Source of the DNA: CAYUYV01 sp964561475
GTDB lineage: Bacteria; Pseudomonadota; Alphaproteobacteria; JAJFIK01
Assembly: GCA_964561475.1 (NCBI GenBank)
Contig: CAZLPU010000004.1
Coordinates: 37,603-101,602, forward strand
DNA length: 64,000 nucleotides
Direction of reading: 5' to 3'
Part shown: piece after piece, positions 1 to 7,464 of the stretch
How the letters are laid out: each line of letters opens with the position of its first letter
How positions within the stretch are numbered: the stretch's first letter is position 1
Position numbers and translations under genes: made by a program
The notes under the pieces: generated by a model
Databases searched by the model: none
Seen by the model: the letters and a program-made list of their open reading frames with translations, nothing else
What the model was told of the DNA's origin: nothing

Positions 1-570
1 GATCTCGAAATAGCGCTGCCATTGGTCGCGCGCCGTGGCGGTGTCCAGATCCGGCAGCCCCTCCAGGGGCACTGCGTGGATTCGGGCCAGGGTGGCGCCG
101 CACTGCCAGGCCAGAACCTCCCGCGCCTGGGCAAATTCTGGATCCCGCAGAATCTTGCGGGGAATGGTCTCTCCCGCAACGCGGGTCATGACATAGGCCG
201 GGCCCAGCCCGTCTTCCATCGCCATGACATAGGGCACCCCGGGCACCGCCACACCATGGTCCGCGCACCGGCGGATGATGGCTGCTTCCCGGGCAAGCCC
301 GGCACTGGTGCCCATATCCGAACCCTGATCGGCGCTGACATCCTTGCCCCCCGGCGCCCGGCGCAGGATCAGGCCCGTGGGCTCCCCGGAGTCGGTGAGG
401 CAGTCGAAGGACCAAGTCTCCTGGCTGGCGCCGCCGGACAGACGCTTCAAGTTTTCGATGGTCTGGCCCCCATCGATAATCCGCCCGGCGAGACGCTGAA
501 GCATGGCTTTGACATGGGCCATTTCCGCCGCCGGATCCCTTGGGGTCTGGTCATGGGAGGGTTCGGTCAT
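1..570 (-). CDS. Phosphotransferase family protein (aminoglycoside-phosphotransferase fold), 3' end missing
   Basis: The N-terminal 190 codons of a kinase-like protein run off the left edge of the window. Translation from the ATG at 570 gives a nucleotide-binding loop motif SGGASQETW at about residues 45-53, followed by LILRR near residue 68. Both are typical of the APH-fold family often annotated as acyl-CoA-dehydrogenase-associated phosphotransferases. A strong ribosome-binding site (GGAGGAG) lies about 10 bases upstream of the ATG, which fixes the start. The catalytic loop (HGDxxxxN) would lie beyond the edge, so activity cannot be judged. It diverges from the DUF502 gene at 969. The substrate is unknown; assignment to the fold is firm, to a specific reaction is not. 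Confidence 0.8.
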   Translation of the reverse strand, partial: MTEPSHDQTPRDPAAEMAHVKAMLQRLAGRIIDGGQTIENLKRLSGGASQETWSFDCLTDSGEPTGLILRRAPGGKDVSADQGSDMGTSAGLAREAAIIRRCADHGVAVPGVPYVMAMEDGLGPAYVMTRVAGETIPRKILRDPEFAQAREVLAWQCGATLARIHAVPLEGLPDLDTATARDQWQRYFEI

Positions 571-968
571 GGGATGGTGTCTCCTCCAGCCGGTTGTCCG
601 GCCCTTATCGTGAGTCTCTTTTGGCAACGGGGCCGGTCGTGTTTTGAATTTCACGCCCTGGCATGGCCCATATTATACAATGCCCCTGGAGACACCGGGC
701 GACACACCTTTTCTGCCCACCATGGGGCCTTCGGGGCGTGCCGTGGACCGACCGGCGCCAGGCTCCGGCCGTGGAGCCGCCTGCCCAATCCCTCGATTGT
801 GAAAACGCGCGAAAGATTGAGGGCTCATAAGCCCGATTGAGGGTACATAGGCTTGGGCGTGGGACGCAGGGCGGATAAGGTGCACAGGATCAAGGCCGAT
901 GCATGGGTCCGGATCAGGCTTGGGAGCGCAATGGCCCTGAGCGGCGAGGTGAGTGTGGAGGTACAACC
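571..968. other. Divergent intergenic region with an 18-bp direct repeat
   Basis: These 398 bases separate the phosphotransferase gene and the DUF502 gene, so they should hold promoters for both. No convincing gene is seen; the open frames here lack ribosome-binding sites and recognisable protein sequence. The one structured element is an imperfect 18-bp direct repeat (815-832 and 835-852, 15 of 18 bases identical, consensus GATTGAGGGNNCATANGC) with a 20-bp period, about 120 bases upstream of the DUF502 start. I could not place a convincing sigma-70 promoter. Confidence 0.5.
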
Positions 969-1949
969 GTGAACGAGAGCAGTCATCCCCGGGAGCCTGG
1001 ACAGGGTGACGCCGGCGAACACGGAACTTCCCGCTACTGGCAGCGGCTTTTCAACATCCGCGCCTATTTCCTGACCGGCCTTGTGGTTGCCGCGCCTATC
1101 ACGATCACAATTTTCCTGACCTATACCTTCATCACTGTGGTGGACGACTGGGTGGAGCGCATTCTGCCGCCCCGCTACGACCCGTCCACCTATCTGCCGT
1201 TCAGTGTTCCCGGCCTTGGGGTCATCATCGTCTTCGTCGCCCTGGTTCTGTTGGGCGCTTTCACTGCGAATGTCTTCGGACGCACGCTTCTGCGCCTTGG
1301 GGAGAGCATTTTCCACTCAACCCCCATTGTCCGAACGGTCTATATGACCTTGAAGCAAATCTTCGAGACGGTCGCGTCCCAGAGCGCCTCTTCCTTCAAG
1401 CAGGTGGCGCTGATCGAATATCCCCGCAAAGGGATCTGGGCCATCGCCTTCGTGACCAGCGAGACACGGGGACAGATTTCCCAGCGGCTCACGGAACTTG
1501 GCGAGCATGATCCCGTCGCCCTGTTCCTGCCCACTACCCCGAACCCGACCTCCGGCTTTCTCCTTTATGTCCCCCGCAAGGATGTGATCCTTCTGGACAT
1601 GACCGTGGAGCAGGGGGCGAAACTGGTGATCTCCGCAGGGCTCGTGGATACCCTGCCCGAGGCGGATACGCCCCTGGCTTGGGGCAACGGTCGGCAGAAC
1701 GGCAAATTCAACGGCAATATCCGCCCCGCCAATGGTCAGCCCCAAAACGAATCCCATTCCGGCGGGTCTGTTCACGGCGGCTCGGGCCATCAAGGGGCCG
1801 TCCCGAATGGTCAGGGCAAGAACGGCAAACCGGTGGAAAGCACGCGCCCGGACGGTCCACCGACCCCCGGCGCCCCCAATCATTCCGCGCCGCCCAAGCC
1901 CGATACGGTCTTTCCCCTCCGTCGCCCGGAAAAGGAAGGCCAGAAGTAA
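969..1949 (+). CDS. DUF502 family membrane protein
   Basis: A 326-residue inner-membrane protein of the DUF502 family, function unknown. Two membrane segments are visible, at about residues 33-58 (YFLTGLVVAAPITITIFLT) and 80-100. A soluble domain follows, with the family motifs around STPIVRTVYMTLKQ and a later GFLLYVP segment. After residue 225 a roughly 100-residue tail rich in Gly, Asn, Pro and His is added; most DUF502 proteins end near residue 200-220, so this tail is an unusual extension. The start is taken as the GTG at 969 because TGGAGGT sits 6 bases upstream; an in-frame ATG at 903 has no such site. Confidence 0.85.
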   Translation: MNESSHPREPGQGDAGEHGTSRYWQRLFNIRAYFLTGLVVAAPITITIFLTYTFITVVDDWVERILPPRYDPSTYLPFSVPGLGVIIVFVALVLLGAFTANVFGRTLLRLGESIFHSTPIVRTVYMTLKQIFETVASQSASSFKQVALIEYPRKGIWAIAFVTSETRGQISQRLTELGEHDPVALFLPTTPNPTSGFLLYVPRKDVILLDMTVEQGAKLVISAGLVDTLPEADTPLAWGNGRQNGKFNGNIRPANGQPQNESHSGGSVHGGSGHQGAVPNGQGKNGKPVESTRPDGPPTPGAPNHSAPPKPDTVFPLRRPEKEGQK

Positions 1950-1999
1950 TCGGCTCAGGCTCTCTCACGGACCGGCCCGCGCCTTGTCGGAATGCGGGG

Positions 2000-2629
2000 T
2001 CAGGTGTCGCCGAAGGCCAGTTTCAGGGCATAGGCCCGGATCCCTTCCGGCCAGTGCACGGTCTCCCGTTCCACCCCCGTCCGGTCATCGGCGAACAGGG
2101 CCCGGCCCGCTTCCTCAAAACCCGGAAGATCTCCCGCCATGGCGGACATGAACCGGTTGGCCCGCTCATGGGCCTGGGCGCGTCGGCGTTTGGGATCATC
2201 CGCCCGCCGGGCCGCTTCCACCAGTTTGCGCAAAGTCACCGATGCGCCGCCGGGTTGGGCGGACAGCCAGTCCCAATGGCGGGGCAGCAGGGTGACTTCC
2301 CTGGCCACGACGCCGAGCCGGGGCCGCCCCCGTCCCCTGGCCGAGCCGGAAAGTGCGGGCTCCTCTTTAGACGGAATGTCATAGCGCGCCCGGATTTCGC
2401 TCTCTCCGCCCCGCAAATCCAGGTCCACGACCCGGCCGGTGGCATCATCGAATACGAGAACAGTGGGGGCGTGTTCCTCACCAGACTGGGCGTTCACTGC
2501 CAGAGCAACATCGGCAGGGGCACCAGCCGCAAGACGGGTTTGTCCGGTAAAGGCCGTCCAGGCAGGGGTCGTTGAGGCAGGGGCTGGCCGGTCAGGGGCT
2601 GGCTGGTCAGGATCAAAGTCGTCGGTCAT
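2000..2629 (-). CDS. DUF2239 family protein
   Basis: A 209-residue soluble protein that matches the DUF2239 family: an N-terminal FTG segment, the central VFDDATGRVVDLDLRG stretch, a GRPRLGVVAREVTLLPRHWDWL core and a C-terminal region with AHERANRFMSAMAGD and FEEAGRALFADD. The function of the family is unknown. The ATG at 2629 is preceded by GGAG at suitable spacing. It is transcribed in the same direction as recG. Before the transposon at 2694-5326 landed, it would have lain directly downstream of recG, so any shared transcript is now interrupted. Confidence 0.85.
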   Translation of the reverse strand: MTDDFDPDQPAPDRPAPASTTPAWTAFTGQTRLAAGAPADVALAVNAQSGEEHAPTVLVFDDATGRVVDLDLRGGESEIRARYDIPSKEEPALSGSARGRGRPRLGVVAREVTLLPRHWDWLSAQPGGASVTLRKLVEAARRADDPKRRRAQAHERANRFMSAMAGDLPGFEEAGRALFADDRTGVERETVHWPEGIRAYALKLAFGDT

Positions 2630-2660
2630 GGCAGTCTCCAATCACACGGAGCTGCTTTAT

Positions 2661-2703
2661 ACCCGGGTTAAAATCACTCGGTCAATAACACCCGGGTAAA
2701 ATT
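2661..2703. repeat. Direct repeat with ACCCGGGT palindromes at the left edge of the transposon
   Basis: The motif ACCCGGGTTAAAAT at 2661-2674 recurs as ACCCGGGTAAAATT at 2690-2703, 29 bases apart. Each copy contains the 8-bp palindrome ACCCGGGT. They lie just upstream of the DUF2239 start (minus strand), where an operator would be expected; the second copy overlaps the outer bases of the transposon's left inverted repeat. Whether this is a regulator site or coincidence cannot be told from sequence. Confidence 0.5.
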
Positions 2704-2731
2704 TAAGCGATTATGTATCTTGCAAACCCGG
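2694..2731 (+). repeat. Left terminal inverted repeat of the IS1595-family element
   Basis: It matches the reverse complement of 5289-5326 at 32 of 38 positions. The longest uninterrupted shared blocks are GCGATTATGTA and TTGCAAACCCG. A possible outward-to-inward promoter for the transposase begins inside it. Confidence 0.9.
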
Positions 2732-2748
2732 TGAATAGGGCTTATATC
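2720..2748 (+). promoter_or_regulatory. Candidate promoter of the transposase gene
   Basis: TTGCAA (2720-2725) and TATATC (2743-2748) are separated by 17 bases and lie just upstream of the transposase start. Each resembles the sigma-70 consensus imperfectly. The -35-like box is part of the terminal inverted repeat, an arrangement common in insertion sequences. Confidence 0.35.
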
Positions 2749-2773
2749 ATTGGTACGGAAATGGAGCCGTGCC

Positions 2774-3712
2774 ATGAGCATTCTAAGCAAACCCTACTTT
2801 CACGATGAGCAAGCCGCTTTCGATTTCCTGAAAGGCGTGATTTGGCCTGAAGGTCCGCACTGCCCTCATTGTGGAGCGTTTGACCGTATCAGCAAGATCA
2901 AGCCGAACCCGGAGAAACGGGTGCGCTTCGGCCTGCATAAGTGCGGCCACTGCAAAAAGCAGTTCACGGCGAAAGTGGGCACGGTGTTCGAGCACGCTCG
3001 CATCCCGCTCCATAAGATGCTGCAAGCCGTCTATCTGATGACGAGCAGCAAGAAGGGCATCAGTGCTCACCAGCTTCATCGGGTCCTGGAAATTCAATAC
3101 AAGTCCGCATGGTTCCTGGCGCACCGTATTCGCGAGGCTATGCGCTCCGGCGATCTGGCCCCGTTCGGCAGTGGTGGCGGCTTTGTCGAGGTTGATGAAA
3201 CCTTCATCGGTCACGACAAGACCATCAAGCCGCGCAAGTCCAAGAAAGGCCGTGGCGTTGCTCAGAAGCACAAGATCCTGGCCCTTGTGGATCGCGAGAC
3301 GGGCCGGGCACGCACTATGGTCGTGGACGATCTGAAAGCGACCACTCTTGCGCCTCTCGTTCGCGAGAACGTGGCACGTGAGGCATTCTTGATGACGGAT
3401 GAGGCAGCCTGCTACACGCGGGTTGGCCGTGAGTTCGCCGGTCATGGTGTCGTGCGCCACAATATCGGCGAATATGGTCGCGGCGAAGAGCACACCAACA
3501 CGATTGAAGGCTTCTTCAGTATCTTTAAGCGCGGTATGAAAGGTGTTTACCAACACTGCGCTAAAAAGCACCTGCACCGCTATACGGCAGAATTTGAGTT
3601 TCGTTACAACAGCCGCGAAGCTAATGGCTTCAATGACTTAGCGCGTACCACGATGGCGTTACGCGGTTTGAGTGGCAAAAGGCTTCTTTACCGGGACTCA
3701 CAGGGCGCGTAG
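2774..3712 (+). CDS. IS1595-family transposase (DDNK type)
   Basis: A 312-residue transposase. The N-terminal zinc ribbon is intact: CPHCG near residue 30 and KCGHCKKQF near 58. The catalytic core shows VEVDETFIG (first Asp), MTDEAACY (second Asp) and EHTNTIEGFFSIFKRG, giving the Asn and Lys of the DDNK signature that replaces the usual Glu in this family. The start is the ATG at 2774 with GGAG about 7 bases upstream; an earlier in-frame start at 2750 has no such site. No frameshift or stop interrupts it, so it looks functional. It moves the element by recognising the 38-bp ends. Confidence 0.93.
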   Translation: MSILSKPYFHDEQAAFDFLKGVIWPEGPHCPHCGAFDRISKIKPNPEKRVRFGLHKCGHCKKQFTAKVGTVFEHARIPLHKMLQAVYLMTSSKKGISAHQLHRVLEIQYKSAWFLAHRIREAMRSGDLAPFGSGGGFVEVDETFIGHDKTIKPRKSKKGRGVAQKHKILALVDRETGRARTMVVDDLKATTLAPLVRENVAREAFLMTDEAACYTRVGREFAGHGVVRHNIGEYGRGEEHTNTIEGFFSIFKRGMKGVYQHCAKKHLHRYTAEFEFRYNSREANGFNDLARTTMALRGLSGKRLLYRDSQGA

Positions 3713-3738
3713 ATTCTAACGCGTTGGAGGCGCGTGAG

Positions 3739-4545
3739 ATGTTGAGCAAACCGGAAAAAATAAAAATCAAGCTGTATGGGCTTGGCCATGAGAAAAGTGG
3801 TCAGGTACGAGCAGATGTGTTTGCCGATAAGATTAGTAGCTTGGTGAGGGGCTTAAGGGCCGCTGACAAGTTACTCCATGGATATAAGTCCATGGAGTAC
3901 TTGATATCTGATCTAAAATACGGCAGCGCCGAGGCCGCACTGGTTGAATATGAATACAATGTGAAAAATCCTGCTCAACAATCCGCAGTAAGCTGCTATC
4001 GGCGAGTGACAGAGAGCTTGCTGGGCGGCGCGCGCATAAAGAATGCGGGTGAGCTTGCAGTAGTTAGAACTATTGTAGAAATCGCGTCCGGAGTAGATAA
4101 AAAATTCTCTCACGGTGAGCTGCAATATGAAGAAGATAATGTAATCCGCATAGATGGTTATCTTCGGAAAAAAGCCTTTGACTGCATTAGAGAGAGCGAA
4201 AAAGAGGAGTTGGATTACCCTAGATACCAAGGCGCTGCCTTTGGAACATTTAAGGGAGTTCTCAAGGCTATTGATTTGCGCGGGCAGGTGGCTAGTGCAT
4301 ACTTGATTTTAAGCGCTGGTGGCATTGAGTTGGACTGCGTTTGCAGCGCGATTCCTGCTGAAGATTTGGGGGCTGCGCTGGACAAGAGAGTCGTCGTGCG
4401 CGGGAAAGCGATATACAACGGCTTTGATGGTTTGCCTGAGCGACTCGACATCAGGAAGATTGACATCCTCAAAACTGATGCTGACCTTGCCAAGTGGGCT
4501 GGCACATTTCGTTTTGATCCCAACACTGAAGAAGATACGTGGTAG
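3739..4545 (+). CDS. Transposon passenger protein of unknown function, possible C-terminal OB-like fold
   Basis: A 268-residue soluble protein that I do not recognise. No signal peptide or membrane segment is seen. Residues 1-110 look alpha/beta and begin with a basic strand (KIKIKLYGLG). The region from about 165 to 250 has alternating hydrophobic strands (GTFKGVLKAIDL, ASAYLILSAGGIELDCVC, KRVVVRGKAIYN, RLDIRKIDIL) that could form a five-stranded OB-like barrel; that is inference only. GGAGG 8 bases upstream of the ATG at 3739 fixes the start. Its stop overlaps the start of the PIN gene by 7 bases, implying translational coupling. Base composition is AT-richer than host genes, as expected of transferred cargo. 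It could be the partner or inhibitor of the PIN protein. Confidence 0.75.
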   Translation: MLSKPEKIKIKLYGLGHEKSGQVRADVFADKISSLVRGLRAADKLLHGYKSMEYLISDLKYGSAEAALVEYEYNVKNPAQQSAVSCYRRVTESLLGGARIKNAGELAVVRTIVEIASGVDKKFSHGELQYEEDNVIRIDGYLRKKAFDCIRESEKEELDYPRYQGAAFGTFKGVLKAIDLRGQVASAYLILSAGGIELDCVCSAIPAEDLGAALDKRVVVRGKAIYNGFDGLPERLDIRKIDILKTDADLAKWAGTFRFDPNTEEDTW

Positions 4546-5114
4546 ATGAGCCTCAAAATTTGGTCTGGGATTCTTGTGTGTTCATCGCATTGTTGAACGA
4601 CCAATCCGATGCGTATGATGTACGGAGCATACGCACCTATCTTGATGAGGCGGCACGACCCAACGGACACCAGATTTTTACGAGTAGCATTGCGTTTGCT
4701 GAGGTCACTAAAGCGAAGCTATTTAAGCCAGGTGTCGGCAGCTTTGACGAGTTTGTTCGAGACTTTGAGGGGCAGATAAACATCGTGGCAGCCGATCCTA
4801 TTGTTTGCCAGCGAGCGGGTGCGCTCAAGGACTTGGCATATAAGAAGGGCGCAACAACCAAACGAGTGCTCACCACAGGTGATGCAATTATGTTGGCAAC
4901 GGCGCTTGAGCTTCAGGACACTTATGGCGTCACTGTCAATGCGTTCCATACCTTCGACAATGGCAATGGCCCGAGAGGTCCTGAGGGAAAAGGTGTGCCA
5001 TTGCTGACTTATGAGACATGGTGTGAGGGCATTGAAACAAATCCGTTAGCCAAACAAGTGATGGAACTCAACCGGTGCAAGCCAATCCACCCATCGCCTG
5101 GGTTATCGCTATGA
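4539..5114 (+). CDS. PIN-domain protein (putative nuclease), transposon passenger
   Basis: A 191-residue PIN-like protein, slightly longer than VapC toxins (about 130-140). The expected acidic residues are present: Asp11 (VWDSCVFIALL), Glu55 (SSIAFAEV), Asp115 (TTGDAIMLATAL) and Asp140 (FHTFDNGNG), which would bind Mg2+ for RNA cleavage. The start is the GTG at 4539, overlapping the 3' end of the preceding gene; no alternative ATG is in frame nearby. Its TGA overlaps the ATG of the next gene (ATGA), so the three cargo genes form one coupled unit. In known toxin-antitoxin pairs the antitoxin is a small upstream gene; here both neighbours differ from known VapB types. Confidence 0.82.
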   Translation: MVDEPQNLVWDSCVFIALLNDQSDAYDVRSIRTYLDEAARPNGHQIFTSSIAFAEVTKAKLFKPGVGSFDEFVRDFEGQINIVAADPIVCQRAGALKDLAYKKGATTKRVLTTGDAIMLATALELQDTYGVTVNAFHTFDNGNGPRGPEGKGVPLLTYETWCEGIETNPLAKQVMELNRCKPIHPSPGLSL

Positions 5115-5263
5115 AGGCCAATAATAGTCAGGCGGATAAATTCAAGCAGGCTGCGAAAGAGCTTGAATGCGAAGAGAGTGAGGCGTCGTTTGAGGAACGA
5201 TTGCGACGCGTCGCGAAGCAGAAGCCGAAAGGCGAGGACGATAAGGAAGAGCCCGGCCAGTGA
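5111..5263 (+). CDS. Small acidic/basic passenger protein, 50 residues
   Basis: A 50-residue charged, probably helical protein (KFKQAAKELECEESEASF in the centre, a Lys/Pro/Glu-rich tail). Its ATG at 5111 overlaps the stop of the PIN gene as ATGA, and its own stop lies in the loop of the terminator at 5250-5275. From memory, similar 50-60-residue proteins occur in alphaproteobacteria, often near mobile genes, but no function is known to me. Its size and coupling to a PIN gene make an antitoxin-like or regulatory role possible; this is inference. Confidence 0.75.
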   Translation: MKANNSQADKFKQAAKELECEESEASFEERLRRVAKQKPKGEDDKEEPGQ

Positions 5264-5275
5264 GCCGGGCTTTTT
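5250..5275 (+). terminator. Intrinsic terminator of the transposon cargo
   Basis: A perfect 8-bp stem (AGCCCGGC / GCCGGGCT) with a 6-base loop is followed by TTTTT. The stop codon of the 50-residue gene is inside the loop. It would stop cargo transcription before it reaches recG in antisense. Confidence 0.9.
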
Positions 5276-5288
5276 AGTGGGCGATCAA

Positions 5289-5326
5289 GCGGGTTTGCAA
5301 ACTACATAATCGCCAAAATTTAACCC
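5289..5326 (-). repeat. Right terminal inverted repeat of the IS1595-family element
   Basis: It is the inverse of the left end at 2694-2731 (32 of 38). The last four bases of recG's coding frame, including the whole stop codon (5320-5322), fall inside this repeat. Confidence 0.9.
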
Positions 5327-7464
5327 ACCCTCACATAGCGCACCGCCTCATCCCGTTCGAACAGGTAGAGAAGGGTGCGCAAGGCTTCACCTCTCGGACC
5401 GGTCAGATCCGGGTTCTGGGCCAGCACCAGTCCCGCCGCATCCCGGGCCACGGCCAGAAGATCGTCATGGGCCTCCAGGCTTGCCAGGCGTAGATCGGGC
5501 ATGCCGCTTTGCCGTGTGCCCAGCACGTCACCGGCCCCCCGCAGCCGCAGATCTTCCTCCGCGATCAAAAAGCCGTCTTCCGTGGAACGCATGACCTTGA
5601 GCCGGGCCTTGGCGGTCTCGCCCAAGGGGGGGGCATACAAAAGAATGCAGGAGGAGGCGCCGGTCCCCCGGCCCACCCGGCCCCGGAGCTGGTGAAGCTG
5701 GGCGAGGCCGAAACGCTCCGCATGTTCAATGACGATCACCGTGGCGTTGGGGACGTCCACGCCCACCTCGATCACTGTGGTCGCCACCAGGATTTTCACC
5801 TGCCCCGCCTTGAACGCCGCCATGGCCGTGTCCTTTTCCGGACCCTTCATCCGACCGTGAACCAGGGCCACCTGGGGGCCGTCCGGCCCGTCCGGGAAGG
5901 CCTCCGCAAGGGCTGCGTACCGGTCCTCCGCAGAGGTCAGATCCAGGTTTTCCGATTCTTCCACCAGGGGGCAGACCCAGTATGCCTGGCCGCCGCCGGA
6001 AATGGTCCGGCGCAGACCCTCGATCACGTCGGACATGCGGGCCGTGGGCAGGGCCCGCGTGGTGACCGGCTGGCGTCCCGGGGGCTTCTCCGTCAGACGG
6101 GAGACGGCCATGTCTCCGTATACGGTCAAGGTGAGGGTGCGGGGGATCGGCGTGGCGGTCATGATCAACACATCGGCGGCCCGTCCTGCGGACTTGCCCC
6201 CATCCTTGCTCCCCGTGTTGTTCCCTGAATTGCCTTTCGAGCCGAGCGCCATGCGCTGGTGAACCCCGAACCGGTGCTGTTCGTCGATGATCGCAAGACC
6301 GAGATCCTGGAACGCCACATCATCCTGGAACAGAGCATGGGTGCCGATGACGACGGGAATGTCTCCATTCCTCAGCGCCTCGAGTATCCGTGTCTTCTCC
6401 GAGGCCTTTTCCCGTCCCGTCAGCAGGGCGACAGTGACACCAGCCGGTTCCAGCAGATCCGCGATCCCCGCAAAGTGCTGGCGGGCCAGAATTTCGGTGG
6501 GGGCCATGAGGGCGGCCTGGGCACCCGCTTCCACGGCGGCCACCATGGCGAGGCACGCCACCACCGTCTTGCCCGAGCCCACATCCCCCTGTAACAGCCG
6601 CATCATACGGTTGTCTGACCCCATATCCGCCAGGATCTCCGCCACCGACTGCTCCTGGGCGCCCGTGAGCGCGAAGGGCAGGGCAGCCTTGACCCGGGCC
6701 GAAATCGTTCCGGTGCCCTTGAGGGACCGGCCCGCCGCCCGGGTCATCCGCTGGCGCACCAATGCCATGGCAAGCTGGTTGGCGAACAACTCGTCAAAAG
6801 CCAGCCGCTGGCGGGCGGGAGCACGGGGGTCCAGATCTTCCTCCGTCTCCGGACCATGGGCGCTGACCAGGGCCTCCCGCCAGGAAGGCCAGCCCTGGGC
6901 TGCCATCCAGGCAGGATCCTGCCATTCGTCAAGGTCAGGGGCCTGGGCCACCGCCGCCCGCACCGCCTTGGCCATCACCTTGGGCACAAGGCCTGCCGTG
7001 ACCGGATAGACCGGCTCCACAAGCCCCGTGGTTTCGAAGTCTTCCGGCTTGAGGATCAGGTCCGGGTGGGTGATCTGCCGGGTGCCGTTGAACTCTTCAA
7101 TGCGCCCACTGATGAACCGCTTCTCCGATTGCGGCAGGACCCGGTTGAGGTAGTCGGGGCGGCCATGGAAGAACACCAGAGTGAGAAAGCCGCTGTCGTC
7201 ACGCACCCGCACCCGGTAGGGCCGCCGGGGCCGGTCCGGCGGTTCGTGCCCGTCCACCGTGACCTCCAAAGTGGCAAGCCGCCCGTCTTCCGCCTCGGCA
7301 ATGACCGGTCGGTAGCGCCGGTCCACCAGGCCCGAAGGCAGATGCCACAACAGGTCCACCACCCTGGGTCCCGCAGCTTTGGCCACCAGTTTCACCAGAC
7401 GCGGCCCGATCCCGGGCAGCACGGTGACATCGCGAAAGAGGGGAAACAGGGTCTGAGGGCGCAT
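5320..7464 (-). CDS. recG: ATP-dependent DNA helicase RecG
   Basis: A 714-residue RecG, the branch-migration helicase that remodels stalled replication forks and Holliday junctions. The N-terminal wedge/OB domain is followed by the helicase core: Walker A GDVGSGKT at 293-300, DEQH box at 394-397, TATPIPRT downstream and a QLRGRVGRG motif VI. A Gly/Ser/Asn/Lys-rich insert of about 18 residues sits between DEQH and TATPIPRT, where RecG normally has a short linker. The start is the ATG at 7464; upstream in-frame codons lack conservation. The last codon and the stop come from the inverted repeat of the adjacent transposon, so the native C-terminus is altered by a residue or so, probably harmlessly. 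Confidence 0.97.
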   Translation of the reverse strand: MRPQTLFPLFRDVTVLPGIGPRLVKLVAKAAGPRVVDLLWHLPSGLVDRRYRPVIAEAEDGRLATLEVTVDGHEPPDRPRRPYRVRVRDDSGFLTLVFFHGRPDYLNRVLPQSEKRFISGRIEEFNGTRQITHPDLILKPEDFETTGLVEPVYPVTAGLVPKVMAKAVRAAVAQAPDLDEWQDPAWMAAQGWPSWREALVSAHGPETEEDLDPRAPARQRLAFDELFANQLAMALVRQRMTRAAGRSLKGTGTISARVKAALPFALTGAQEQSVAEILADMGSDNRMMRLLQGDVGSGKTVVACLAMVAAVEAGAQAALMAPTEILARQHFAGIADLLEPAGVTVALLTGREKASEKTRILEALRNGDIPVVIGTHALFQDDVAFQDLGLAIIDEQHRFGVHQRMALGSKGNSGNNTGSKDGGKSAGRAADVLIMTATPIPRTLTLTVYGDMAVSRLTEKPPGRQPVTTRALPTARMSDVIEGLRRTISGGGQAYWVCPLVEESENLDLTSAEDRYAALAEAFPDGPDGPQVALVHGRMKGPEKDTAMAAFKAGQVKILVATTVIEVGVDVPNATVIVIEHAERFGLAQLHQLRGRVGRGTGASSCILLYAPPLGETAKARLKVMRSTEDGFLIAEEDLRLRGAGDVLGTRQSGMPDLRLASLEAHDDLLAVARDAAGLVLAQNPDLTGPRGEALRTLLYLFERDEAVRYVRVG

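Larger units (their letters stand above)
2694..5326 (+). mobile_element. IS1595-family transposon with three passenger genes
   Basis: A 2,633-bp element bounded by 38-bp imperfect terminal inverted repeats (2694-2731 and 5289-5326, 32 of 38 positions identical, both beginning GGGT). Inside, all on the plus strand, are the transposase (2774-3712) and a compact cargo: an unknown protein (3739-4545), a PIN-domain protein (4539-5114) and a 50-residue protein (5111-5263), followed by an intrinsic terminator. The cargo is visibly poorer in G+C than the flanking host genes. A perfect 8-bp target duplication, normal for the family, is not visible; only CACCC recurs at the two edges (2689-2693, 5326-5330). 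Intact ends and transposase suggest it was, or is, mobile. Confidence 0.9.

Noticed and set aside
2750..2773. Earlier start codon for the transposase
   Set aside because: The added residues are not typical of the family and the site at 2774 has the better ribosome-binding site.
2686..5334. 8-bp target-site duplication for the transposon
   Set aside because: TAACACCC on the left and ACCCTCAC on the right do not match; only CACCC recurs. I do not claim a duplication.
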